In this document: in pieces, positions 5,952-14,250 of the stretch
Layout: the number at the start of each line of letters is the position of its first letter
How positions within the stretch are numbered: the stretch's first letter is position 1
NCBI GenBank assembly: GCA_018694455.1
Contig: JABHNP010000380.1
Location: 1 to 14,859, forward strand
Length of the DNA stretch: 14,859 bases
Direction of reading: 5' to 3'
DNA from: Planctomycetaceae bacterium
GTDB lineage: Bacteria; Planctomycetota; Planctomycetia; Pirellulales; UBA1268
Position numbers and translations under genes: made by a program
Notes under the pieces: model-generated
Seen by the model: only the letters and a program-made list of their open reading frames with translations
What the model was told of the DNA's origin: nothing
Databases searched by the model: none

Positions 5952-8237
5952 GTGAGTCAGCAATACCAAGATTTTTATATCCAAAGCAGAGGCCTATTTT
6001 GTTTTTCCGGGTCTCGGATTAGTTCTCTTCTGAGTGTTTTTCTGCAGTTAGTAATATTTTTTGGCGGAGTGTCTGGAAATGTAAATGCTGTGCATCAAGA
6101 CACAGAAAAAAATCTTTCAATTGAAGAATTAGTTACGACTGTTCGTCCATCTGTAGTAACAATTCGTCATACTGGTCGAGGAGTCCAAGACGCTGGCCTC
6201 GGGACAGGATTTGTTGTTTCACCCGATGGTCTTATAGCTACGAATTTACATGTAATCGGGGAAGCGAGGCCAATTTCAGTTGAGCTTGCAGATGGCCGCA
6301 TCTTTGATGTGACTGAAATACATGCGACTGACCGAAACGCAGATGTTGCGGTCATACGAATAGACGCAGAAGATTTGCAGCCATTGGCCTTGGCTGTTTC
6401 CAGTTCGCTTCGCGATGGACAAGAAGTTGTTGCGATTGGAAATCCTCATGGGCTCGAGCGGAGTGTTGTCGTCGGTCGTGTTTCAGGGAGACGTACTATT
6501 GATGGCATAAAGATGATTCAACTAGCGATCCCAATTGAGTCAGGGAACAGTGGAGGACCATTACTCGATCGAAGTGGGGAGGTCCACGGTATTTTGACAT
6601 TGAAGTCACAGGTGACTCGCAATCTCGGATTTGCAGTCGTGGCTGACCGTGTTGATGAATTGTTGGAAAACCCAAATCCAGTGTTACTCGATCGATGGCT
6701 TACTATCGGTCAACTTGACTCGACCGAATGGTTGACTGTTGGTGGTGGTCTCTGGCGTCAACGGGCTGGTCGAATAACGGTCACGGGAAAAGGAAAAGGT
6801 TTTGGTGGACGAAGCCTCTGTTTAGCAAAAGGCTCATTGCCGAGCGTGCCGTATGAGGTTGGTGTGCAAGTCAAATTAGACAATGAGTCAGGCGCTGCTG
6901 GCCTTGTATTTGAAGCAGATGGAGAAGATAAGCATTACGGTTTCTACCCCAGCAATGGTCAGTTACGATTTACGCGGTTTGATGGGCCGACAGTATTCAC
7001 CTGGAATGTGATTGAAGATATTGACGTGCCCGAATACCGTAAGGGTGATTGGAATCATCTTCGTGTCCGTGTTGAAAAAGACGGCATTCGCTGCTATGTC
7101 AATGATCTTGAAGTTGTTGTGTCATCTGATCAGAACTTGCGCGGTGGCAGACCCGGGTTTGTTTCATTCCGTGGAACCGAAGCGGCATTCCGTCGGTTTT
7201 CTTTTGGCCATGAGGTGCCACGCTTTCAGCCAGCAGACGCAGTGTGGACACAGATTGAGAAAGCAACGGCAGGATTCCAGGAGATCGATCCAAGTAACGC
7301 AACACTGGTTGAGTTGTTAGCAGGGGTCGGATCGACTGCAGTAGCTGCTCTTGAATTAAAGTCTGATTCATTGTTGCGGCAGTCTGATCAGTTGCGGGTG
7401 TTGGCCGCTGAGGTTCATCATCATCAAACGATAGAGAAGCTTTCTGACGAAGTAGCCGTTGATGATGAAAAGATAGACACGTTTAGAGCAGCGTTACAGA
7501 TTGCCAGGCTTGATAATCAGGAACTTGATTGCGAAGCCTCTCTTGCTGATCTTCGGAGGTTGTCAGCTTCAATCAAGACACGGTTGCCAGTTGATGCGAG
7601 TGATTCTGATCGGCTGGGAATGTTGGATCAGGTTTTCTTTTCCGAACTAGGTTTTCATGGAAGCCATGGAGATTATTACAATCGATCGAATAGCTATGTA
7701 AATGAGGTCCTCGATGATAGGGAAGGTATACCTATCACGCTAGCAGTCGTTTATATGGAACTCGCTAAGAGTCTCGGTGTCGAAATATACGGCATCGGTT
7801 TTCCTGGTCACTTTTTGGTCCGATTTGATGCAACTGATGGTGATTCAGAGTGGATTGATGTTTTTGAGCGAGGGAAGAGACTTACTCGTGAGAATCTTGT
7901 TGAGAGACTTTTGGAACAAACAGGAGAATCACTCAACGACAGTCATCTTGAAACCTCTACATCACGTGAAATATTGTCACGGATGCTCAACAACCTGCTG
8001 ACAATTGCAATACAGGAAAAAGATGCCCAATCAATGCTTCGATACTTAGATGCCATGCTGGCCCTTCGTCCAGATTCAGCTCGCAGCCATTTCTTACGAA
8101 TGCTGACAGCCCGCCAGCTCAATGAAAGTGAAATTGCAAAACGAGATGCACGGTGGCTTTTGATCCAACAGCCGTCTGGTATTGATCTGGCGATGGTCAA
8201 GCGACTGCTGCAAGCACTCGAAGCAGATTCAGACTAA
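5952..8237 (+). CDS. Secreted HtrA-like serine protease fused to LamG/DUF1080-like and SirB1 transglutaminase-like/TPR domains
   Basis: The 761-residue product starts at a GTG backed by AGGTGA. Residues 23-40 are hydrophobic, with a likely signal-peptidase site after VNA (A46). Residues 58-238 are a trypsin-like HtrA/Deg domain with an intact triad: H100 in TNLHVIG, D131 in NADVAVI and S200 in GNSGGP. No PDZ domain follows. Residues 245-420 read like the LamG/DUF1080 jelly-roll found in planctomycete glycan-related proteins. Residues 430-550 are mostly helical. Residues 555-670 match the SirB1 transglutaminase-like family: FHGSHGDYYNRSNSYVNEVL, DDREGIPITLAVVYMELAK and GFPGHFLVRF (H620), then D636. 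Residues 672-745 are TPR-like, as in SirB1 C-termini. No cysteine lies in 555-670, so classic transglutaminase chemistry is unlikely. Periplasmic protein quality control or processing is inferred. It converges on the downstream sulfatase with a 31-base gap. Confidence 0.88.
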   Translation: MSQQYQDFYIQSRGLFCFSGSRISSLLSVFLQLVIFFGGVSGNVNAVHQDTEKNLSIEELVTTVRPSVVTIRHTGRGVQDAGLGTGFVVSPDGLIATNLHVIGEARPISVELADGRIFDVTEIHATDRNADVAVIRIDAEDLQPLALAVSSSLRDGQEVVAIGNPHGLERSVVVGRVSGRRTIDGIKMIQLAIPIESGNSGGPLLDRSGEVHGILTLKSQVTRNLGFAVVADRVDELLENPNPVLLDRWLTIGQLDSTEWLTVGGGLWRQRAGRITVTGKGKGFGGRSLCLAKGSLPSVPYEVGVQVKLDNESGAAGLVFEADGEDKHYGFYPSNGQLRFTRFDGPTVFTWNVIEDIDVPEYRKGDWNHLRVRVEKDGIRCYVNDLEVVVSSDQNLRGGRPGFVSFRGTEAAFRRFSFGHEVPRFQPADAVWTQIEKATAGFQEIDPSNATLVELLAGVGSTAVAALELKSDSLLRQSDQLRVLAAEVHHHQTIEKLSDEVAVDDEKIDTFRAALQIARLDNQELDCEASLADLRRLSASIKTRLPVDASDSDRLGMLDQVFFSELGFHGSHGDYYNRSNSYVNEVLDDREGIPITLAVVYMELAKSLGVEIYGIGFPGHFLVRFDATDGDSEWIDVFERGKRLTRENLVERLLEQTGESLNDSHLETSTSREILSRMLNNLLTIAIQEKDAQSMLRYLDAMLALRPDSARSHFLRMLTARQLNESEIAKRDARWLLIQQPSGIDLAMVKRLLQALEADSD

Positions 8238-8268
8238 TTGTTTTAAATGTACTCAAGATACGCAGTGC

Positions 8269-9780
8269 TTAATCCGGAATCGGGTCTGATCGCTTGATAG
8301 TGGTACCTTCCCAGACTGCGGTATCTGTTTCCTTGTCATATGTAAGGACTCGTGCGGCACTGTCGGGAACGAGCTCTCGGTCAATGGTTGGTAGCCACTT
8401 GCGGTGTTGTTCAATGACCGATGCATGCTTTGGGAGATGGGCAAGGTTTTTCCATTCATTTGGATCGGCATGCATGTCATAGAGTTCTTCACTGCCATCG
8501 GCATAGTGAATGTATCTCCAGCGTTCGCTTCGGATACCATGGTTTCCCTGGTTGTGACTGGTGATCGCAGGACGAGTACGGGTGGTTGCCGCATTCTTCA
8601 ATTGTGGCACAAGGCTAATTCCTTCCAGGTCAGAACGGGGTGGAACACCAGCTAAATCAATAAGTGTTGGGTAGATGTCAAGCAGTTCGACTGGTTGACC
8701 ACATGTTTGCTGTGGTGTGACACCTGGCCCAGCAAAAACAAGAGGCACCTTTGTGCCACGATCCCACAATGTATTTTTACCTGTGATATCTTTTTCACCA
8801 AGATGCCATCCGTGATCTCCCCACACAACAATGATGGTGTTGTCTGCGAAGTCGCTCTGCTCAACTGCAGAGACAATACGACCAATTTGTGCATCAACAA
8901 AACTTGTACACGCAAGATATGATCGCACAAGATTCCTCCACTCATTATTTTCCCGGACCCACTTAAGTCGAGGTTCTGGTAGGGACCAGTGGATGTACCA
9001 AGAAAATCGTGGAGTGTCGGCACGATCATCTTTAAGGATTGGTGGCAAGACCGAATCATCATCTGGGTAGAGATCAAACCATTTCTGGGTGGCATAACAC
9101 GGCACGTGCGGGAGGAAAAATCCTGCGGCCAAAAAGAATGGTCGGTCTTTGGGTACATTCTGAATTTGTTCGACAGTCCAGGAAGCGACTTGATAATCTC
9201 CCTTTTGCGTGTCGTCATTATCCAGCGGCCACACGCCCCAATCCATAAGTGGGTGATTTCCCATGGGGGTCTCGGGAATCAGTTTTTTTGGTGGTTTTGT
9301 TCCGACACCACCAAATTTACCAGTTACTTCAAATTCGGTCTGAATGGGCTGCCCCGCTTGCCCTTTCCGTGGTTGTTTTTTGGCGTTTCGTCTGAAACCA
9401 TGATAAATCTTTCCAGTTGATGCGGTGTAGTATCCCTGATTCGCAAAGTGTTGTGGTAGCGTGACACGATTAGACCATTCGGGGACTGTGCGAAACCATG
9501 GGCTCAGTCCATAAATACCCGTTGTCGTTGGGCGTAATCCAAGCATGAGACTTGTTCGGGAAGGATTGCACAGTGGTGCTTGGCAGTGTGCGTTTGTAAA
9601 TGTCGTCCCCCGTTTGGCAAGAGCATCAATATGTGGTGTTTTAGCAAGAGGATGTCCATCGAGATGACCAATCCAATCATTTTGATCATCAATGGCTATG
9701 AATAGGATATTTGGCTTATCAGCTGCATACACAGATGAGCTAGCGATAGCCAAGACACAATACGTCATAATATTTTTCAT
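8269..9780 (-). CDS. Secreted sulfatase, iduronate-2-sulfatase-like
   Basis: The 503-residue product has a signal peptide (residues 1-20, VYAA before DKPN) and a complete type I sulfatase domain. IAIDDQND gives metal ligands D31 and D32. C71 in CNPSR is the formylglycine site, needing maturation by a formylglycine-generating enzyme not in this window. STGK (K124), FLPHVP (H225), WGDHGWHLGEK (D322, H323) and GKNTLWDRGTKVP (K335) complete the site. The GDHGWHLGEK...KNTLWD block is like the iduronate-2-sulfatase/choline-sulfatase branch, but the true substrate is unknown; planctomycete relatives act on sulfated polysaccharides. It is the second gene of a two-gene operon: its ATG is 4 bases after the stop of the other sulfatase, suggesting translational coupling. 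The ribosome-binding site is weak. Length is normal for the family. Confidence 0.93.
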   Translation of the reverse strand: MKNIMTYCVLAIASSSVYAADKPNILFIAIDDQNDWIGHLDGHPLAKTPHIDALAKRGTTFTNAHCQAPLCNPSRTSLMLGLRPTTTGIYGLSPWFRTVPEWSNRVTLPQHFANQGYYTASTGKIYHGFRRNAKKQPRKGQAGQPIQTEFEVTGKFGGVGTKPPKKLIPETPMGNHPLMDWGVWPLDNDDTQKGDYQVASWTVEQIQNVPKDRPFFLAAGFFLPHVPCYATQKWFDLYPDDDSVLPPILKDDRADTPRFSWYIHWSLPEPRLKWVRENNEWRNLVRSYLACTSFVDAQIGRIVSAVEQSDFADNTIIVVWGDHGWHLGEKDITGKNTLWDRGTKVPLVFAGPGVTPQQTCGQPVELLDIYPTLIDLAGVPPRSDLEGISLVPQLKNAATTRTRPAITSHNQGNHGIRSERWRYIHYADGSEELYDMHADPNEWKNLAHLPKHASVIEQHRKWLPTIDRELVPDSAARVLTYDKETDTAVWEGTTIKRSDPIPD

Positions 9781-9784
9781 AATT

Positions 9785-11473
9785 TCATGGCTTTCTTTTT
9801 TGATTTTTCCAACCGGGAGATTTTTCTTTTACAGGACCTGCCATAGGAGGTGTCTCATAGAACTCACCATCATTCATGAGCCTTGGATCTCCCGTCTTTG
9901 ATAATTCACTCAGAAGCCTGTCCGTGAGCTTTTTTTCAACTTCAGCATATGCTCGTTCACCAGCAAGGTTGTGCATTTCATTTGGATCCTGATTCAGGTC
10001 GAATAGCTCGATGGACATTCGCTTTCCGTATACTTTGTTGTAGAGGCTCTTCCACGAGTCCTCCTTACGAGATTGAACAAGCCATGCTTTGGTTGGGCCA
10101 GCATCTTCATCGGGCAACGTTACTCGTGTATTTGATTCGAGTTCCTGTTGTGTTGGCTCTGGCCCTTCTTCAAGGCGATACGGGTCCCCAAGGGGCCACC
10201 GGTCGGGGCGAAAGTTCATAATTAAAACATGATTGTGAGTACGGATTGCTCGCTGAGGATATGGTGTAAAGTCAGATCGTGCACTTTCGACGTGTCGTTC
10301 ACGGCCTGTAAATACGCAGTCTCGTGTCGGGTCAATAAAACCCGATTCTTTCGAGTGAAGAAGTGGCCATAGTGACCGGCCAGTCATTGATTTCGGTGGC
10401 TTGATATGTGCTGTCTCAAGAAATGTGGGGGCAAGGTCAATGAGGCTCACCATGTCGTCAACAACACGCCCACCAACAACACCCGGCCCGGTTACAGAAA
10501 GACATACGCCGGTACCAAAACTATACAAGTTGCATTTTCCATGAGGAAAACCAGGTGCTCCGTGGTCTCCACTAATAACAATAAGTGTGTTGTCAGAGAG
10601 GTTGGCTTTCTCGAGTTCATCAAGCACAACACCAACAGCCGCATCCCAGGCAGCTATTTCACCGAAATAATCTGCAAGATCTTGTCGTACTTCCGGAACA
10701 TCAGGCAGAAAAGCAGGCATCTTTCCTTGAAGAGAATTGGGATCGATTCCCCAAAGATCTTTGCCACTTCCCTTAATCCATTTTCGATGCACATTGGTAG
10801 GCCCGAACCAGTAACAAAAAGGAGCGTTGTCCTTACAGCTATTGATCATGTCACGGAAGTTGCCTCTGACTTCGTCGAGAATTGTGCGCTTCGCCGTCTC
10901 GCGAGGTGTTCCCTTAGTGATGAGCTTTGTTACGGTTTGAGAGAATTGATTTATCCGACCGCCGTTTTTGTTAAAGCTTTCATCTTGTGTGAATGGTGAA
11001 TTTGCCGGAGTACCGGGACTCCAAACTTTATGGGAGTAGCCGACGCAGTAGCCTTGCTCTCGAAGGATTGGCAGAAAACTCGGGATCGAACTGTCATAGA
11101 CAGCACCTCGCAATATTGAGCCAGTTCCTGTTTGCCAAAAATGTCTACCGGTAAGTACTGCGCTACGACAAGGAGTGCACGATGGTGCACTCACGTGTGC
11201 ATTACGAAAAATCACACCGCGACTAGCAACCTTGTCGAAATTTGGTGTTTGGACGACATCGTTGATGCCACCGGCTCCATCAATTTTTGCAAGAACCGAG
11301 GCATGTCGGCCCCAGTCATCAGCGAACAGAAATAAAATGTTTGGTCGTTCTTCAGTATTCTTCTCGACAGCCCACCCAGCATTTTTACAACAGATATTTG
11401 TCAGAATAAAAAGTATAAGAAGCCTTCGAAGTGCCTTGAGAGCATCGAGCGACGTGCTTTGGGAAGAGATCAT
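9785..11473 (-). CDS. Secreted sulfatase with C-T-P-C-R active site, sulfamidase/heparan-sulfatase-like
   Basis: The 562-residue product has a hydrophobic segment at 17-29 and a possible signal-peptidase site after AGWA (A35). The sulfatase domain starts at RPNILFLFADDWG (D52, D53). The maturation site reads SCTPCR (C99, P101, C102, R103), so the usual serine of C-x-P-S-R is a cysteine; the C-x-P-x-R core needed for formylglycine formation is kept. Other active-site residues are K149 (SHKVW), H229 (TNVHRKW), D303 and H304 (SGDHGAPG), and K313 (HGKCNLY). The C-terminal FDLNQDPNEMHNLAG block is typical of sulfatases. Overall it resembles N-sulfoglucosamine sulfohydrolase-like sulfatases, but substrate is not determinable. 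It is the first gene of the sulfatase operon and is divergent from the PSCyt/DUF1501 operon. The ATG at 11473 has only a weak upstream GGAA. Confidence 0.93.
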   Translation of the reverse strand: MISSQSTSLDALKALRRLLILFILTNICCKNAGWAVEKNTEERPNILFLFADDWGRHASVLAKIDGAGGINDVVQTPNFDKVASRGVIFRNAHVSAPSCTPCRSAVLTGRHFWQTGTGSILRGAVYDSSIPSFLPILREQGYCVGYSHKVWSPGTPANSPFTQDESFNKNGGRINQFSQTVTKLITKGTPRETAKRTILDEVRGNFRDMINSCKDNAPFCYWFGPTNVHRKWIKGSGKDLWGIDPNSLQGKMPAFLPDVPEVRQDLADYFGEIAAWDAAVGVVLDELEKANLSDNTLIVISGDHGAPGFPHGKCNLYSFGTGVCLSVTGPGVVGGRVVDDMVSLIDLAPTFLETAHIKPPKSMTGRSLWPLLHSKESGFIDPTRDCVFTGRERHVESARSDFTPYPQRAIRTHNHVLIMNFRPDRWPLGDPYRLEEGPEPTQQELESNTRVTLPDEDAGPTKAWLVQSRKEDSWKSLYNKVYGKRMSIELFDLNQDPNEMHNLAGERAYAEVEKKLTDRLLSELSKTGDPRLMNDGEFYETPPMAGPVKEKSPGWKNQKRKP

Positions 11474-11753
11474 GCCGTACGTTCCGAAGAAAAAGAAAAA
11501 ATTAGAAAGTGCGTGCCCACCATCAATTTATCTTAATGCACAATTGCACGATTTCTTTTACAAAGAAGTATGGGCGCAAATGTACAAAAATGCCCTTGGT
11601 TTTTACTAATCAGGTATTTTTTGTCCACGAAGAGGGTGTAGGACGTGTAACTATCAAAGGTATGGCAACATTGACAGGTAATGTTTTAGAGTGAACAGGC
11701 CGTAATTGCCGTCGCTTAAGGCCGGTCCCATAGAATCAATTTTTAGTGGAAGC
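11474..11753. other. Divergent intergenic region between sulfatase and PSCyt operons
   Basis: The roughly 280-base AT-rich spacer must contain promoters for two operons pointing outward. A 6-bp hairpin TTCTTT-TAC-AAAGAA lies at 11553-11567, and CAATTG sits in a TGCACAATTGCA context near 11538-11549. I cannot assign promoter boxes. Short open frames here look non-coding. Confidence 0.35.
11747..11752 (+). promoter_or_regulatory. Weak ribosome-binding site favouring the ATG at 11754
   Basis: TGGAAG sits directly before the ATG at 11754. The longer frame from a TTG at 11706 has no comparable site and would put 16 non-hydrophobic residues before a standard signal peptide. This supports 11754 as the true start. 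Confidence 0.45.
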
Positions 11754-14234
11754 ATGCATAAAGCCACTCAATTGTCTATTCCGTTCTTGCTTGCATTTTC
11801 AGTTTCCCAGGGGGCTGAGCATGTTGACTTTACGAAGAATGTTCTGCCTGTCCTTCAACGACATTGTTTCGAATGCCATGGCCCGGACGTGCAAGAGGGC
11901 GGCCTGCGTTTTGATGATCGAAATGAATTCCTGTCTGGTGGTTATTCAGGACCGGCAATAAACTCTAATAAGCCCCGTGAGAGTGAGCTGCTTCGCAGAG
12001 TGTCACTCGATCGTTTGCATGACGATGCAATGCCCCCTGTGGGGCCGGGGCTTTCAGGCCGCGAAGAAATCATACTTCTTCAATGGATACAACAGGGTGG
12101 TGAACTGCCAGAAACGATTCCACGGCAAAAGCACTGGGCATATGTTCCTCCAGTTCGGCATTCTTCTCCAAGTGCTGGCTCACAAGACCTATCGATTATT
12201 GATCCGACTATCGATGGTTGGATCGTTGCGGCGCATAAAGATGAAGGTCTCCAGTTTGCTCCTTTAGCAAAAAAAAGTCAGTTGATCCGACGTCTTGCAT
12301 TTGACGTGACTGGCTTGCCACCAAGCCCAGAGGTAGTTGCGGCATTTGAGGCAGACGGCCGTGATGACGCATATAAAAATCTTGTTGATGAGCTCCTCCA
12401 AAGTGAAGAATTTGGCGTTCGATGGGCACGGATGTGGCTCGATCTTGCACGCTATGCAGACTCCCATGGATTCCAGCGGGATGACCTGCGGGATATGTGG
12501 GCGTATCGAGATTGGGTCGTGGATGCGTTGAACGACGACATGCCCTTCGATCGTTTTACGATTACACAAATTGCTGGTGATCTACTGCCTGAAGCAAATC
12601 AAGGAACACGAATCGCTACGGGATTCCATCGATGCGCACCAACCAACGTAGAAGCAGGAACGGATCCAGAAGAGAGTCGCATTAATCAGGTTTTTGACCG
12701 AGTGAACACAACGGCTGCTGTCTGGTTGGGAGTCACACTTGAATGTGCTCAGTGTCACGATCACAAATATGACCCATTTTCTCAAGAAGAGTACTACCGC
12801 TTCGCAGCGTATTTTAATTCAACAGAAGCAGAAGTAGAACGTGCCAATCCAAAGGTGCCATCTTCAATCAAGTTCATTGGCCCATCAATAAACTTAAGCC
12901 ATGATCCTTGGGAAACAGAACGAAAGTCCATCAGCCAAAGTCTCAGTGATGCTCGGAAAGATGTGAAAAAATTTAAGGGGGGCAAAACAGAGAAGGATGT
13001 CATTCAAGATGAAAGCGAACAACCTACTACCTGTGGTGGAGAGACGTTCGTCGATCAACAGGATCAGCAGGACGACGCCGATGTGCGTTTGAAGACAATG
13101 GAAAAGAAAGTCAGGCAATTACAAAATAAGCTGGCTTCGATTCCAGAGGCGAAGACACTCGTGATGCAAGAAAGGGCGAAGCCACGTGAAACCTTTGTCT
13201 TTAACCGTGGTGACTTTACTGACCCCTTACGGCAGGTTGATGCAGGTACACCGAGTGTGCTCGGTGGAACGACCGAAGGTCTCGCAAACCGACTCATGCT
13301 TGCCAAGTGGCTTGTATCACAAGACAATTCATTAACCGCCAGAGTGTTTGTCAATCGAGTCTGGTTTGAGATTTTTGGCCAAGGGATTGTCACTACACTC
13401 GAGGATTTCGGCGTTAAAGGTGAACGACCAACACATCCAGAATTGCTCGACAGTCTCGCAGTCGAATTCATGGAAGATGGATGGAGCCTCAAAAAACTGG
13501 TTCGTCGCATCGTAACCAGCAGAACGTATCGGCAGTCCTCAACCGTGACTTCAAAAAAACGGTTGCAAGACATTCAGAATAAATGGCTTGCAAGAGGCCC
13601 GCGATTTCGTCTGGATGCAGAAGGCATTCGGGATAATGCACTCGCTATCGCAGGGTTACTAAGTACTGCAAAAGGTGGTCCGTCGATTCGTCCACCACAG
13701 CCAAATGGTTTGTGGACGAAGCTTGGTGGTCAGAAATATATATATGAAGTGAGTCCGGGTGAGCAACAATACCGTCGTGGCATTTATGTTGTTCTCAAGC
13801 GAGGCAGCCCATATCCAAGTTTTATGACCTTTGACGCAACTGAACGTATGACGTGTGTAACGAGGCGTTCTCGGTCTAATACACCACTGCAGTCGCTGGT
13901 TCTATTGAACGACCCAGTGTACACCGAGGCTGCTTTTGCTTTTGGGGCACGGATGCTCTCTGAGTCACCGGAGGATACTGATACATCACGTATTGACTAT
14001 GGATTCCGTATTGCAGTCAGCCGGCAGCCAACAGCACGTGAAGTGAATCTGTTGCAAAAATTATTGAATTCAGAACGACAAGCGTTGGTAGCGAATCCAA
14101 AAAAAGTTGAAGTGATAATGAAAGATCATTCTGGAGTCGATATACCGGAAAGCATGGATTCGAATGAGCTTGCAGCATGGTATGTGATAGCCGCAACGAT
14201 TTTAAATCTTGACGAAACAATCACTAAAAACTGA
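11754..14234 (+). CDS. PSCyt1-PSCyt2 (DUF1549)-PSD1 (DUF1553) cytochrome-like secreted protein
   Basis: From the ATG at 11754 the product is 826 residues; an in-frame TTG at 11706 would add 16. Residues 1-21 are a signal peptide ending SQGA. The PSCyt1 cytochrome domain has CFECH (C38, C41, H42) and DDAMPP, with a methionine as likely axial ligand. DUF1549 covers about 150-355 and ends in CAQCHDHKYDPFSQEEYY (C331, C334, H335), a second haem-type motif. A polar, coiled-coil-like linker (389-474, rich in K, D and Q) follows. DUF1553 runs from about 511 (RVFVNRVW, DGWSLKKLVRRIV) through TRRSRSNTPLQSLVLLNDP to near the end. This family is almost restricted to planctomycetes and relatives. It is thought to be a periplasmic electron-transfer or glycan-oxidising component, but no biochemical role is settled. 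DUF1501 follows after 16 bases, the usual pairing. The length is at the short end for the family. Confidence 0.93.
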   Translation: MHKATQLSIPFLLAFSVSQGAEHVDFTKNVLPVLQRHCFECHGPDVQEGGLRFDDRNEFLSGGYSGPAINSNKPRESELLRRVSLDRLHDDAMPPVGPGLSGREEIILLQWIQQGGELPETIPRQKHWAYVPPVRHSSPSAGSQDLSIIDPTIDGWIVAAHKDEGLQFAPLAKKSQLIRRLAFDVTGLPPSPEVVAAFEADGRDDAYKNLVDELLQSEEFGVRWARMWLDLARYADSHGFQRDDLRDMWAYRDWVVDALNDDMPFDRFTITQIAGDLLPEANQGTRIATGFHRCAPTNVEAGTDPEESRINQVFDRVNTTAAVWLGVTLECAQCHDHKYDPFSQEEYYRFAAYFNSTEAEVERANPKVPSSIKFIGPSINLSHDPWETERKSISQSLSDARKDVKKFKGGKTEKDVIQDESEQPTTCGGETFVDQQDQQDDADVRLKTMEKKVRQLQNKLASIPEAKTLVMQERAKPRETFVFNRGDFTDPLRQVDAGTPSVLGGTTEGLANRLMLAKWLVSQDNSLTARVFVNRVWFEIFGQGIVTTLEDFGVKGERPTHPELLDSLAVEFMEDGWSLKKLVRRIVTSRTYRQSSTVTSKKRLQDIQNKWLARGPRFRLDAEGIRDNALAIAGLLSTAKGGPSIRPPQPNGLWTKLGGQKYIYEVSPGEQQYRRGIYVVLKRGSPYPSFMTFDATERMTCVTRRSRSNTPLQSLVLLNDPVYTEAAFAFGARMLSESPEDTDTSRIDYGFRIAVSRQPTAREVNLLQKLLNSERQALVANPKKVEVIMKDHSGVDIPESMDSNELAAWYVIAATILNLDETITKN

Positions 14235-14250
14235 GAGCACGGTAGGTCGT

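Noticed and set aside
8652..9218. 188-residue minus-strand frame, and other long frames opposite or overlapping real genes (2004-2456, 13064-13573)
   Set aside because: They lie wholly within confirmed genes in another frame, show no family motifs and have no export or start signals.
11706..11753. TTG at 11706 as the start of the PSCyt1 gene
   Set aside because: It adds 16 residues ahead of a normal signal peptide, and the ATG at 11754 has its own weak ribosome-binding site.
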